12,370 bases of DNA from Methanobrevibacter sp. (GCA_016291275.1 JAEEWY010000029.1:1-12370), one strand, 5' to 3'. Counted from the first letter of the stretch, positions 1 to 7,600 are shown. Made by a program: numbers and translations. The notes: generated by a model not told the origin, from the letters alone.

Positions 1-2
1 AA

Positions 3-710
3 AAAACATTTCGTCATGAATTAGCTCCGGAGTACAAAGCCACTAGGAAAAAAATGGATCATGATTTCATTTCACAAATTCCAATCATCCAAAAAATCAT
101 CCAAGAACTCTGAATCACTTCACAAATAGCTCCTTGATATGAAGCTGATGACGTAATTGCTAGTTTCGTAAAACAATATCAATCAGATTGAGATTTATCC
201 ATGTATATTTATTCAGCAGATAAAGATTTAAAACAATTATTAAGTGATTGAGTATTTATCGTAGATCCCGTTAAAGATTTACCATACCAAAAAAAAGATT
301 TTTTATCGGAATTTTGATTCGAACCTCAATACATTGTGGACTATCTCGCTCTACTTGGAGATAGTGCTGACAATATCAAATGAGTAACTTGAATTGGTGA
401 GAAAAAAGCTCAAAGTTTAGTCCAACATTACGGTACTATAGAAAATATTTACAACAATTTAAATGAAATAGAAAAATCTGTATCTTCTGTCTTAGAGAGC
501 CAAAAAGATAATGCATTTTTTTCTAAAAAAATGATTCAACTTGCTAATATAGATTTATCGCAAACTAAGCTAGATGATTTTAAATTCAATTTTGATTGAA
601 GTAAATACATCGATATCATCTGTAATCAAAACTGAATCAGATGACTAGAAAAACCTTTGACTGAAATGAAAAAAAAGTTTGAAAAACCTCAACAATTAGG
701 ACTATTTTAA
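3..710 (+). CDS. 5'-3' exonuclease (PolA N-terminal/FEN family), 5' end cut by window
   Basis: Structure-specific 5' nuclease that removes RNA primers and flaps during replication and repair. The 235 visible residues start at the TFRHE block (fragment residues 2-6), so about 60 N-terminal residues with the first metal-binding aspartates lie outside the window. Family motifs follow in order: PGYEADD (44-50), the SADKD acidic pair (71-75), and GDSADNIKGVTGIGEKKA (119-136), the last metal site plus the helix-3turn-helix DNA-binding element. Ten in-frame TGA codons sit at glycine positions, including two in that last motif (K-TGA-V-T-TGA-I-G-E-K), so the gene reads through only with UGA as Gly. 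The protein stops after the nuclease domain with no polymerase domain, giving roughly 290-300 residues in full. The last five residues, QLGLF, resemble a beta-clamp-binding peptide. Function is secure; whether a separate Pol I exists in this genome cannot be seen. Confidence 0.93.
693..707 (+). other. Putative beta-clamp-binding motif QLGLF at exonuclease C-terminus
   Basis: The codons just before the TAA read Gln-Leu-Gly-Leu-Phe. This fits the bacterial clamp-binding pentapeptide consensus QL(S/D)LF and equals the C-terminal peptide known from E. coli DNA polymerase II. It lies at an extreme, Lys-rich and presumably flexible C-terminus, the usual place for such motifs. Binding to the DnaN clamp is inferred from the motif alone. 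Confidence 0.6.
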
Positions 711-744
711 ATATTGTAATAAATTAAAAAAGTACCCTCTATTT

Positions 745-772
745 TTGACAATTAAGAAATTTTATTTATAAT
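745..772 (+). promoter_or_regulatory. Consensus sigma-70-type promoter
   Basis: A perfect TTGACA (745-750) and a perfect TATAAT (767-772) are separated by 16 bp. The expected transcription start, about 7 nt past the -10 box, is near 779, the A of the ATG that opens the next gene. That would make the mRNA leaderless. The surroundings are very AT-rich, so a -10 match alone would mean little, but both hexamers matching at legal spacing is stronger. Start-site mapping would settle it. Confidence 0.65.
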
Positions 773-778
773 ATATAA

Positions 779-1468
779 ATGAAATTTTATTTTCTAAATA
801 TTTCAAAAATGGAAGGACTAGAAACAGCCCAAGTAATCTGAGACACAGCAACCAAGGCCTTTGATAAGATAGATAATGAAGAAAAAAAAGAATGATTTAA
901 TAATCTAATTGATCAAATAGAAGAAAATAAATCTATAACAAAATTAAAAGATATTCGGAATACGATGACAGAAGAACAAAAATTAAAACTATATAAAAAA
1001 GATGCAAATGACATTGGTCATTTTGTTTTAAGTAAATCTCCAATTTATTGTATTGCAAGAAGTGAAAAAAATATGATTATTAATACAAAAAATAATTGAT
1101 TTAAGCATGCTAGTAAGTATGCACTATTAGAACAAATACCATGCAGATTTTTAGTACAATTATGTATTCTTGATAAGCCAGAAAAATTAACAGATACACA
1201 ATTATCTAAAGATATAAAAAAAGACGCAAAAAATATGAATACTTATTTATGAGTAGCAAAAGCTGCTTGTACAGTTATACCTGGTGCTCAAGAAGCACTT
1301 CCACTTATCTGAATAGCTAAACATTATATAAAACGATATAAAAAGGAATGAGCTGATTATGTAATAGAAAGATTAAATAGCAAAAAAGAATCCGATATTA
1401 AAGCCCAAACTAATAAAGAATTATTTATCGCTATGTCTGATATCACAGATCAAAGCAAAGCAGCATAA
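779..1468 (+). CDS. Unknown 229-residue, Lys-rich, mostly helical protein
   Basis: I do not recognise this family. The protein is rich in Lys, Glu, Asn and Ile and looks largely alpha-helical. Residues 157-180 form a less polar stretch (GVAKAACTVIPGAQEALPLIGIA) with a central Pro-Gly, perhaps a helical hairpin or a membrane-touching segment; there is no clear signal peptide. It contains Cys at 91, 122, 129 and 164 with no metal-site spacing. Six TGA codons (Gly 21, 39, 107, 158, 178, 191) need code 25. There is no Trp TGG codon but there is one CGG (residue 60) and one CGA (residue 186), codons almost absent elsewhere in the window. The start at 779 is chosen because it sits at the predicted +1 of the promoter; the alternative ATG at 809 also lacks a Shine-Dalgarno. 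The gene converges on secY across a shared terminator and is probably a single-gene transcript. Confidence 0.8.
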
Positions 1469-1481
1469 TCTATCAATATTA

Positions 1482-1511
1482 AAAAATCTCTCCAAAATTG
1501 GAGAGATTTTT
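1482..1511. terminator. Bidirectional intrinsic terminator between convergent genes
   Basis: The inverted repeat TCTCTCC (1487-1493) / GGAGAGA (1500-1506) has a 6-nt AAAATT loop and is flanked by AAAAAA on the left and TTTTT on the right, which lengthen the stem by A-T pairs. Either strand therefore gives a hairpin followed by a U run. It lies 13 nt after the stop of the plus-strand gene and 11 nt after the secY stop, so it can end both transcripts. Confidence 0.88.
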
Positions 1512-1522
1512 ATTTCAGAATT

Positions 1523-2845
1523 TTAGTATTTTTCATATCTCTTCATAACCATATCCGTTGAAATTTTATTAATCAATTCCTGAACAACTCAAACGATAAT
1601 GATTATTCCAGATCCTGTAACCACTGTAGGCAATCCTCCAAGTGCTGTTGAAATATTTTGAAGGAATGGAACCCAATTGAATATATATGTATAACAAGCA
1701 ATCAATGCTAATCCTAAACCTCACCACAAACACAAATGCATTAATACTCCATTAATATATTTCGCAGTTGCCTTTCATGGTCTAATTCATGGGATATATC
1801 CTCATCTCTTTTGGATATTATCTGATATTCTATCTGGAGAGAATGTAATCATCGCATACAAGAACGTGAATGCTACAATCAATATTACATAACACAATAT
1901 CGCCAACCATCCTGGCTGAGATGAATAAATATTCAAATGCAATTCTATCCAATTAGATATAGCCGCAACCTTTTCGTTCATTGGCATAAAGTTGTGTAAT
2001 AATTGGAAACACAAATATGGGAATGAAACAAAGGCCATAGCAAAGATAATTGGCACCATTCATACTGGATTCATAGGAATTGGAAGAATACTTGATTGCT
2101 GAACTTTACCACTTCTAGTATAAATCACAGGTATTTCCTTTGTTGATTTTAGAATAAATACTGAAAGCAAAATAAGAACCAATACAATAGCTATCATAAA
2201 CAACAATACATAGAACCAATCCGTTCATCATGTTAAACTATTATATCATTTCTGGAATATTCCCGAAACAATTGAAGCAAAGATTAACAAAGATATTCCA
2301 TTTGAAACTCACTTCTCAGTAATTAATTCTCAAAGCCACATTAATCAAACTCAACCAACTGTAAGTACAAATGCAACCAATAATACAGTTACAATATCAG
2401 TAGAAACAGCATTTCCTCCAAGCATTGAATTCATTAAATATGTCATTCAAATTCACTGTAAGAATGCCATTGGCACAGTCAATAATCTTGTATATTGATT
2501 TATTTTATTTTGACCAACTTCTCATTGTTCCGTCAATTCCTCCAATGATGGAACAACAGATGTTAAAAGCTGAAGTATGATCGATGCCGTGATATATGGT
2601 GACACTCAGATTGCAATAATTGCAAAATTTTCCAACGCTCCTCACATCAACATCACCAAATATCCAAATCCACCAGCAGCTCAAGCATCTACAGTTTGAT
2701 TCATTAATGATGATATATCTACAAAAGGAACAGGAATAAACACTAACAATCTATACACCGCCAAAATTCCTAACGTAAAATATATTTTCCTCATGATAGT
2801 CTTATTAGAAACTATCTCCTTTACCTTTCTCATAAATTTTTTCAT
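1523..2845 (-). CDS. secY: Protein translocase subunit SecY
   Basis: Central channel of the Sec translocon, moving unfolded proteins across or into the cytoplasmic membrane with SecE, SecG and SecA. The 440-residue frame has the expected alternation of hydrophobic segments. It begins FTLGILAVYRL with the IPVPFVD plug-side motif, then IGVSPYITASII, GELITEKGVSNGIS, and the cytoplasmic loop IPGIRPGKAT (about residues 351-360), and ends in a short basic tail. Nineteen in-frame TGA codons all fit glycine; both Gly of IPGIRPG are TGA. No CGA or CGG codon occurs. The start is uncertain: ATGs at 2866, 2845 and 2833 share the frame and none has a Shine-Dalgarno. The 2866 version would prepend an odd hydrophobic MLSLIIL; 2845 or 2833 best match the usual SecY N-terminal length. 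It is the last gene of the cluster, 40 nt after L15, followed by the terminator. Confidence 0.95.
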
Positions 2846-2885
2846 CAGTATAATAAGTGATAACATAAAAACAAAGAAAGAAAGA

Positions 2886-3332
2886 CTATGAAATCTTTCC
2901 TCCTGCTTTTTCTATTTTTTCTACTGCAGATTTAGTAAATTTCTCAATCCCCGTAAACTCAAGAGATTTCTTAAGTTCTCAATTTCAAAGAATCTTAACC
3001 AAATCAGATATACTCTTAATATACCCAGCATCCTTAAGAACCGCTTTATTAACTTCTATTGTAAAAGCAGGATCCTGTTCAATATCTGCTACATTAATGA
3101 TAGTATATTTATCTATCCATTTATCACACCTCTTAAATCCTTTTGCCTTAGGCATTCTCATAACTACAGGAGTTTGTCCTCATTCAAAGAATGGTCTAAC
3201 AGATTTTCCACTTCTAGCTTTTTGACCTTTAAGTCATTTTCCAGAATAATTTCCCTTAGAAGCATTTCATCTTCCAAGTCTGCGAGCCTTATCCTTAAAT
3301 CACTTACTTTTTTCTAATTGATGCAATTTCAT
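2886..3332 (-). CDS. rplO: 50S ribosomal protein L15
   Basis: Large-subunit protein that binds 23S rRNA late in assembly. The 148 residues start MKLHQLEKSKG and show the Gly/Arg/Lys-rich N-terminal tail typical of L15 (RRLGRGNASKGNYSGKGLKG, about 18-37), the GGQTPVVMRMPKAKGF block, and the C-terminal KILGNGELKKSLEF and VEKIEKAGGKIS segments. Several glycines of the N-terminal tail and both Gly of LGNG are written TGA. The stop is TAG. It lies 34 nt after S5; the L30 gene that usually sits between S5 and L15 is absent and there is no room for it. No Shine-Dalgarno is visible. The AGGAGG near its 3' end merely encodes Gly-Gly and is too far from the secY start to act as its ribosome site. Confidence 0.95.
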
Positions 3333-3366
3333 GATCAATACCAATTAACAGGAATAAAAATCTAAA

Positions 3367-4083
3367 CTATTTTTCCTCTTTTTTTGTAGCTTTTTTTGCA
3401 GCTGGTTTTTTAGCAGGTTTTTCTTCTTTTACTTCTGCCTTTTCAGCCTTTGGAGCAGTTTTCTTTGCTACTTTTTTCTCTTCAGATTTCTCTGCTTTTT
3501 CAGCTTTTTTTGCAGCTGGTTTTTTAGCAAGTTTTTCTTCTTTTACCTCTGCTTCATCTTTTCCTTCCTTAGCTTTTACTGCACGTAATGATGAGAAATA
3601 ATCAGCATGTTTATATGAAGCTAAAGCTAAGATAGTAGCCAAAGCATTATTCAACTTGTTGTTAGATCCAATCATCTTTGAAAGGATATTTGAATATCCA
3701 GCCAATTCTAGAACAGATCTAATTGAAGATCCAGCTTTAAGTCAAGTACCCTCAGAAGCAGGAAGTAATCTAACCTTTGAAGACTTATACTTATAAGTTA
3801 ACTCATAAGGAACTGTATCTCCCTTTGTAACAGGAACTTGAAATAAGTTCTTATAAGCCTCATTAGTAGCTTTTGAAACAGCACCTGCAACATCATTTCA
3901 TTTTGCAGATCCTAATCAAATTTTACCTTTCTTATTTCCTACAAGAATAGTAGCTCTAAAAGACATTCTTCTACCTCAAGTAGTAACCCTAGTCACTCTA
4001 CGAACTTCTAACAAAAGTTCATCGAATTCCTTCTTTGGCTTCTCTCTACGGTTTCTATCCCTTTGTGCTCTTTCTGGTTTCAT
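3367..4083 (-). CDS. rpsE: 30S ribosomal protein S5 with Lys/Ala-rich C-terminal tail
   Basis: Small-subunit protein important for decoding accuracy and 16S rRNA contacts. From ATG at 4083, MKPERAQRDRN leads into the S5 N-terminal RNA-binding domain (FDELLLEVRRVTRVTTGGRR, then SFRATILVGN and GKIGLGSAKGNDVAGA) and the C-terminal domain (KVRLLPASEGTGLKAGSSI). TGA encodes glycines in TTGG, KIG, AKG, EGTG and others. At 238 residues it is about 70 longer than E. coli S5 (167). The excess is a low-complexity Lys/Ala/Glu tail from about residue 170, carrying two near-identical VKEEK(L/P)AKKPAAKKA units. The tail looks disordered and histone-H1-like, probably an added rRNA-binding extension. It reads straight into its TAG stop in frame, so it is part of the gene. 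Confidence 0.95.
3391..3438 (-). repeat. Copy 1 of the 48-bp repeat coding the S5 tail
   Basis: This 48-bp stretch recurs at 3505-3552, offset 114 bp, with two mismatches. It encodes the second AEVKEEKPAKKPAAKK-type unit of the S5 tail. The offset is a multiple of three, so the frame is kept, as expected for duplication inside a coding tail. Confidence 0.8.
3505..3552 (-). repeat. Copy 2 of the 48-bp repeat coding the S5 tail
   Basis: Matches 3391-3438 at 46 of 48 positions. It encodes the first AEVKEEKLAKKPAAKK-type unit. The Leu/Pro change between units comes from one of the two mismatches; the other is silent. Confidence 0.8.
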
Positions 4084-4115
4084 ACCCAATAATAATTTAT
4101 AGAATAAAGTTTATC

Positions 4116-4475
4116 TTACAATTGAATTCATCCTTTTCTTAATCATTCAGCAAATGCTTTTACTCTTCCATGATATAAATATCCATTTCTATCAAATGCA
4201 ACTGCCGTAATTTTCTTTGACTTAAGAACATCCGCAAATGCAACACCAGCATTTCATGCTCTTTCAGTTTTAGTTGCTCCACTCACTCATTTATCTGTGC
4301 AAGTAGCTACAACTTTACCATCAGCAGCAACTACATCAGCTGTTATATGCATTAATGATCTAGTTATAATAACTCTATATTCAGGATTAGTTCCTTTAAC
4401 TTGAGTATTAACTCTCTGCTTTCTTCTGAGATATTTTCTTTGCTTCTCAAGCAATTTATTTTTCAAATATGCCAT
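4116..4475 (-). CDS. rplR: 50S ribosomal protein L18
   Basis: Binds 5S rRNA together with L5 and joins it to the large subunit. The 119 residues begin MAYLKNKLLEKQRKYLRRKQ, the basic N-terminal tail, followed by YRVIITRSLMHITADVV, ATKTERAGNAGVAFADVL, and the family signature AFDRNGYLYHGRVKAFAEGL near the C-terminus (known consensus FDRgGy.YhGRvkalAe). Length matches the family (about 117-120). TGA supplies glycines in DKGVSG, RAGNAG, AEGL and KGGI. It is 45 nt after L6 and 32 nt before S5, normal spc order, and lacks a Shine-Dalgarno. An upstream in-frame codon would add MVFRFIFYLFIT, unlike any L18, so ATG 4475 is used. Confidence 0.95.
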
Positions 4476-4520
4476 AGTAATGAACAAATAGAAGATAAAT
4501 CTGAAAACCAATATCTAAGA

Positions 4521-5066
4521 CTATTTCTTAGCAGACTTTCCAGCCTTAAGCTTAACAACTTCATCAAAGTATCTAATTCCTTTTCCTTTATATGGTTCAG
4601 GTTTCTTAAGTTGTCTCATCTTAGCAGCAACTTCTCATACAACTTCTTTATTGTATCATGTAATTATAAGAATTGTATTTCATTTTGGATCCTGTTCTGC
4701 TTTCACTTCAATTCCTTGTGGAATAGGGAAATCAACTTTATGAGCATATCCAAGTGAGAATACAACTTTCTGACCTTGAACTTGAGCTCCATATCATACT
4801 CAGATAATCAATAATCTCTTTTCATATCCTTCAGAAACTCCTACACACATATTATTAACAATTGTTCTTGATAATCCCCATAAGTTTTTATGTTCATCTG
4901 AATCAATTGTGAATTTAATCTCTGAACCTTCAACTTTAGCTGTTACTGCAGCAGGAATATCTCGTTCAAGAGTTCCTTTAGAACCTTTAACCTGAATATG
5001 ACTTCCATTAAGCTGAACTTCAACTCCAGCAGGAATAACCACAGGCTTCTTTCCAATTTTTGACAT
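4521..5066 (-). CDS. rplF: 50S ribosomal protein L6
   Basis: Large-subunit protein near the factor-binding site and the sarcin-ricin loop. The 181 residues start MSKIGKKPVVIPAGVEV, and carry the two tandem L6 folds, the VGYGAQVQG join, and the C-terminal signature RQLKKPEPYKGKGIRYFDE with the KAGK tail (known L6 signature PEPYKGKGIRY). TGA codons give Gly in LIIGVGYG, QG and VVGEV. Residue 35 is CGA, one of only two CGA codons in the whole ribosomal cluster. It lies in KGTLE-CGA-DIP, where L6 normally has Arg (GELTR in E. coli). A weak AGGA lies 7 nt before the ATG, one of the few hints of a ribosome site here. Stop is TAG. Confidence 0.95.
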
Positions 5067-5117
5067 TAGTTTATCCTATCAATAAATAAAATGCTTAGAT
5101 GTTCTACCAACCATAAA

Positions 5118-5522
5118 TTAGTAGATTTCAGCAATAAGTTCTCCACCTAATTTCTTTTGCTTAGCAACATGAGTAGGCATCAATCCTTGATTTGTTGAAA
5201 TAATTCCAATTCCTTTTCCACCTGCTACAGAATGTAAATCTTTATATCCTACATACCAAGGTCTAGATGGTTTTGAATAGAATTTTACTTCAGGAATATC
5301 ATTAACTGGATCACGAACAACATTAAGATGAACAGTAATTAACTTTTTTGTTCAATTCTCAACTATTTCAAAGTCCTTTATAAAATGATATTCTTTCAAC
5401 AATGATAGAACCTCTACCTTAAACTTAGAGAAAACAACTCCATCAACTGTAGTTTTTCTCGCCATATATGCATTTTTAATCCTAATCAATAGATCATGGA
5501 TAGGTGCATTTGTATAACTCAT
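5118..5522 (-). CDS. rpsH: 30S ribosomal protein S8
   Basis: Primary 16S rRNA binder of the central domain; in many bacteria it also represses the spc operon by binding its mRNA. The 134 residues begin MSYTNAPIHDLLIRIKNAYM (family: DPIaDlLTRIRNA) and end with GGKGIGIISTNQGLM and KLGGELIAEIY, matching the canonical G.GI.iiSTs.G and GGE blocks. The single Gly join after FEIVEN is TGA. A longer start would prepend MVIRLVGFFLFHEHYVI, which no S8 has, so ATG 5522 is taken. It lies 44 nt after S14. I did not find a convincing S8-binding mRNA hairpin by eye. Confidence 0.95.
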
Positions 5523-5566
5523 TATCACATAATGTTCATGAAATAAAAAGAAACCAACAAGTCTGA

Positions 5567-5782
5567 TTACCAACTAGCTTTCTTAAGTCCCATAATCAAA
5601 CCTTCTCTTGCATATCTTCTCAAGCAAACTCTACAAATTCCAAAATCTCTTATGTATGCTTTAGATCTTCCGCAAAGTCTACATCTATTGTAGTATCTTG
5701 TAGGACGTTTAAGATCTTTCCCTTCAGAAAATCTCTTTTCATACATCTTAGCTTGCTTTGATTTTAATGCTGCTCTTGCCAT
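5567..5782 (-). CDS. rpsN: 30S ribosomal protein S14, zinc-binding (type Z) form
   Basis: Small-subunit head protein. The 71 residues contain C-R-L-C and C-R-V-C spaced as in a zinc ribbon (Cys 34, 37, 50, 53) and end MGLKKASW, the hallmark of the C+ (type Z) S14 class. Type Z proteins are usually 61 residues; the extra ten are in the N-terminal arm (MARAALKSKQAKMYEKRFSEG). This is one of the few genes here with no TGA codon, so it reads identically in the standard code. It sits 29 nt after L5 and 44 nt before S8 in standard order. Confidence 0.96.
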   Translation of the reverse strand: MARAALKSKQAKMYEKRFSEGKDLKRPTRYYNRCRLCGRSKAYIRDFGICRVCLRRYAREGLIMGLKKASW

Positions 5783-5811
5783 ACTGTATATTCAGTAAAA
5801 ATAAATAAATA

Positions 5812-6336
5812 TTATTTAAATATGAATCCTAAATCCTGAAGAAAGATTTGAGCTTTCTCTGGAGTTCCTGCAGTAGTAACTACTGTAATCTGTACTCACA
5901 TAGGAATAGTTACAGCATCAACTGCTAATTCAGGAAAGATTGCATAATTAGCAATTCCAAAATTCAAATTTCCCTGAGGATCAAAACTCTTCTTAGAAAT
6001 TCCTGCAAAGTCTCTGATTCTTGGCAAAACTAATTTAGTAACTCTATCCAAGAAATCTGTAGCTCTAGACTTACGTAAAGTAACTCTAAGCATTACAGGC
6101 ATTCCTTCACGAAGCTTGAAGTTTGAAATGGCCTTTCTAGATTTGCAGAGTTGAGGTTTTTGACCTGTAATAGTCTTCAAGTTTTTCTCAAACTCTTCAA
6201 AATCCTTATGTCCCTTTCTTGTAACGATAGACCCAATTCCCATCGAAACCACAACTTTATCAACTCTAGGAGTTTCGTTGATGTTTTTCAATTGGAGCTG
6301 GTCTTTCATCTGCTCAAATAATTCTGATTTTTTCAT
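5812..6336 (-). CDS. rplE: 50S ribosomal protein L5
   Basis: Binds 5S rRNA in the central protuberance and contacts P-site tRNA. The 174 residues include RVDKVVVSMGIGS, TGQKPQLCKSRKAISNFKLREG, PRIRDFAGISKKSFD and FGIANYAIFPEL, all L5 signatures, and end QDLGFIFK. One TGA (5896-5898) encodes Gly before VQITVV; with the standard code the protein would lose its last 27 residues. ATG 6336 is preferred to the adjacent in-frame GTG at 6339. It lies 26 nt after L24 with no Shine-Dalgarno. Confidence 0.95.
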
Positions 6337-6362
6337 CACGAGAATAACAAACCGGTTAAAAA

Positions 6363-6653
6363 TTAATCAATATCTTTCCCTGTTTTCTTAGCAAATCTAA
6401 CTCTCTTTCACTTTGAATTAACTTTAATTCAAATTTTTGTAGCTGCTTTTTGATCTGCTAAATAGTATGCAACATTTGAATGATGTATAGGAAGAGTCTT
6501 TTCAACAAATCCTTGACCTTTAGTAGCTCTCTTTACAACATTTACATCTTTGAGATATACGAAGTCTCCAGATGTAGAAGCTATACTTGAGATGGCTCCC
6601 TTATTTTTACCTGCAATAACTATAACAGGATCTCCTTTTCTAAGTTTTTTCAT
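6363..6653 (-). CDS. rplX: 50S ribosomal protein L24
   Basis: Assembly-initiating 23S rRNA binder. The 96 residues begin MKKLRKGDPVIVIAGKNKG, the KOW motif that defines L24 (GD.V.Vi.GkdKGk), followed by DVNVVKRATKGQGF and ending KGKRVRFAKKTGKDID. Two TGA codons (after ATKI and in SKGK) must be read as Gly to include the last 23 residues, which match the usual R.g.k....g.K.id ending. It lies 51 nt after L14 and 26 nt before L5. Confidence 0.95.
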
Positions 6654-6704
6654 CCGAAATACTAATTTAAAGATAAATAATACACCTATGAAGAATTACA
6701 TTTA

Positions 6705-7085
6705 TTATACAACTTCTTCAGCCATATTTGTAATATTTCTCCATCCTAAATCTCTAAGCTCTCTAGCTACTGGTCAGAATACTCTCTTTCCAATAGGATT
6801 CATATTTCATTTCGCATCTTTAGTAAGAAGAACAACTGCATTATCTCCAAATCTAACATAAGTTCCATCTGGTCTAGAGATTTCTTTACGAACTCTAACA
6901 ATCACAGCAGGAACAACTTGTCATTTTTTAACAGAAGCTGTAGGAGTTGCTTCTTTAACAGCAACTACAACTCTATCTCCAATACCTGCAGTCTTTGCTG
7001 TAGATCATTTTACTATTCTGATAATTTTTGCCCATTTAGCTTGTGTATTGTCAGCAACAACTACCAGTGATTCCTGTTTTAACAT
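6705..7085 (-). CDS. rplN: 50S ribosomal protein L14
   Basis: Sits at the subunit interface and forms bridges with 16S rRNA. The 126 residues start MLKQESLVVVADNTQAK (family: MIQ..t.L.vADNSGAk), include KGQVVPAVIVRVRKEI, FGDNAVVLL and NPIGKRVFGPVARELR, with the last Gly of FGP written TGA. The C-terminus is slightly extended (TNMAEEVV). It lies 57 nt after S17. Also TGA-coded are Gly in KGSTAK and VKKGQ. Confidence 0.95.
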
Positions 7086-7142
7086 TCTAATCAATACGAA
7101 CAAAGTAAAACACTTTACAATATTTTCTCATAAAATCTACAA

Positions 7143-7394
7143 TTAAATCTTTTCAACAACCAACCATCTTTTCAATCTAGACATTGGTTTTATAGATCTA
7201 ATCTTTACAGTATCTCAAACCTTTGAAATATTATCTTCATCATGAGCATAATACTTCTTTTTAACTACAAATCTCTTTTTATACAAAGGGTGAACTTTTA
7301 CACTCTTTACAAGAACTACACGAGTCTTTAGCATTTTATCGCTAACTACTTCTCCGATAAGCTCTTTAATGTTTTTATCTCCAATGATAGTCAT
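7143..7394 (-). CDS. rpsQ: 30S ribosomal protein S17
   Basis: Primary 16S rRNA binder with an OB fold. The 83 residues show GEVVSDKMLKTRVVLV, HPLYKKRFVVKKKYYAHDE and GDTVKIRSIKPMSRLKRW (family: GD.V.I.E.RPlSk.K.w), the Gly of GDTV being TGA. Its ATG overlaps the L29 stop as TAATG, sharing one base, so translation is probably coupled to L29 by re-initiation; no Shine-Dalgarno is present. Confidence 0.95.
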
Positions 7395-7600
7395 TATTTT
7401 GCAAGTTTAGCGTGTAAAACTGTATTAATTCTAGCGATCTTAACTCTTAAATCACCAATCTGATGAGTTTCTTTAAGACCACGAATTTCATTTTTCATTT
7501 TGAGAGCAAAAAGTTCCTCTCTATATTTTTTTCTGAGCGCTACAAGTTCTTTTGGAGACTTGTCTTTTAGCTCATTCATGAATGATTGCTTACCTTTCAT
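7394..7600 (-). CDS. rpmC: 50S ribosomal protein L29
   Basis: Small helical-hairpin protein near the exit tunnel, where it forms part of the docking site for nascent-chain factors. Residues ELKDKSPKELVALRKKYREE and KETHQIGDLRVKIARINTVL match the L29 pattern (ELr..s.eEL...l..lr.eLf.Lr and .ik.vRr.IARi.Tvl.). ATG 7600 gives 68 residues; ATG 7579 (MNELKDKSPK) gives 61 and starts where most L29 proteins do, so the true start may be 7579. A weak AAAGG lies about 14 nt before 7579. No TGA codon occurs. Stop overlaps the S17 start. Confidence 0.92.
   Translation of the reverse strand: MKGKQSFMNELKDKSPKELVALRKKYREELFALKMKNEIRGLKETHQIGDLRVKIARINTVLHAKLAK

Noticed and set aside
711..778. Terminator after the exonuclease gene
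   Set aside because: No GC-containing inverted repeat followed by T is visible; the spacer is taken up by the promoter.
2896..2906. AGGAGG as Shine-Dalgarno for secY
   Set aside because: It codes Gly-Gly in the conserved L15 C-terminus and is more than 25 nt from the nearest possible secY start.
3391..3552. The S5 repeats as a CRISPR or mobile-element remnant
   Set aside because: There are only two copies, in frame, coding a low-complexity protein tail; no spacers, inverted ends or transposase are present.
4401..4757. Plus-strand open frame opposite L6 and L18
   Set aside because: It lies antisense to two well-conserved genes, has no recognisable domain, and results from low-TAA complements of AT-rich coding sequence. 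Similar plus-strand frames at 6550-6861, 8285-8675, 9243-9464, 9608-9838 and 9825-10070 were rejected for the same reason.
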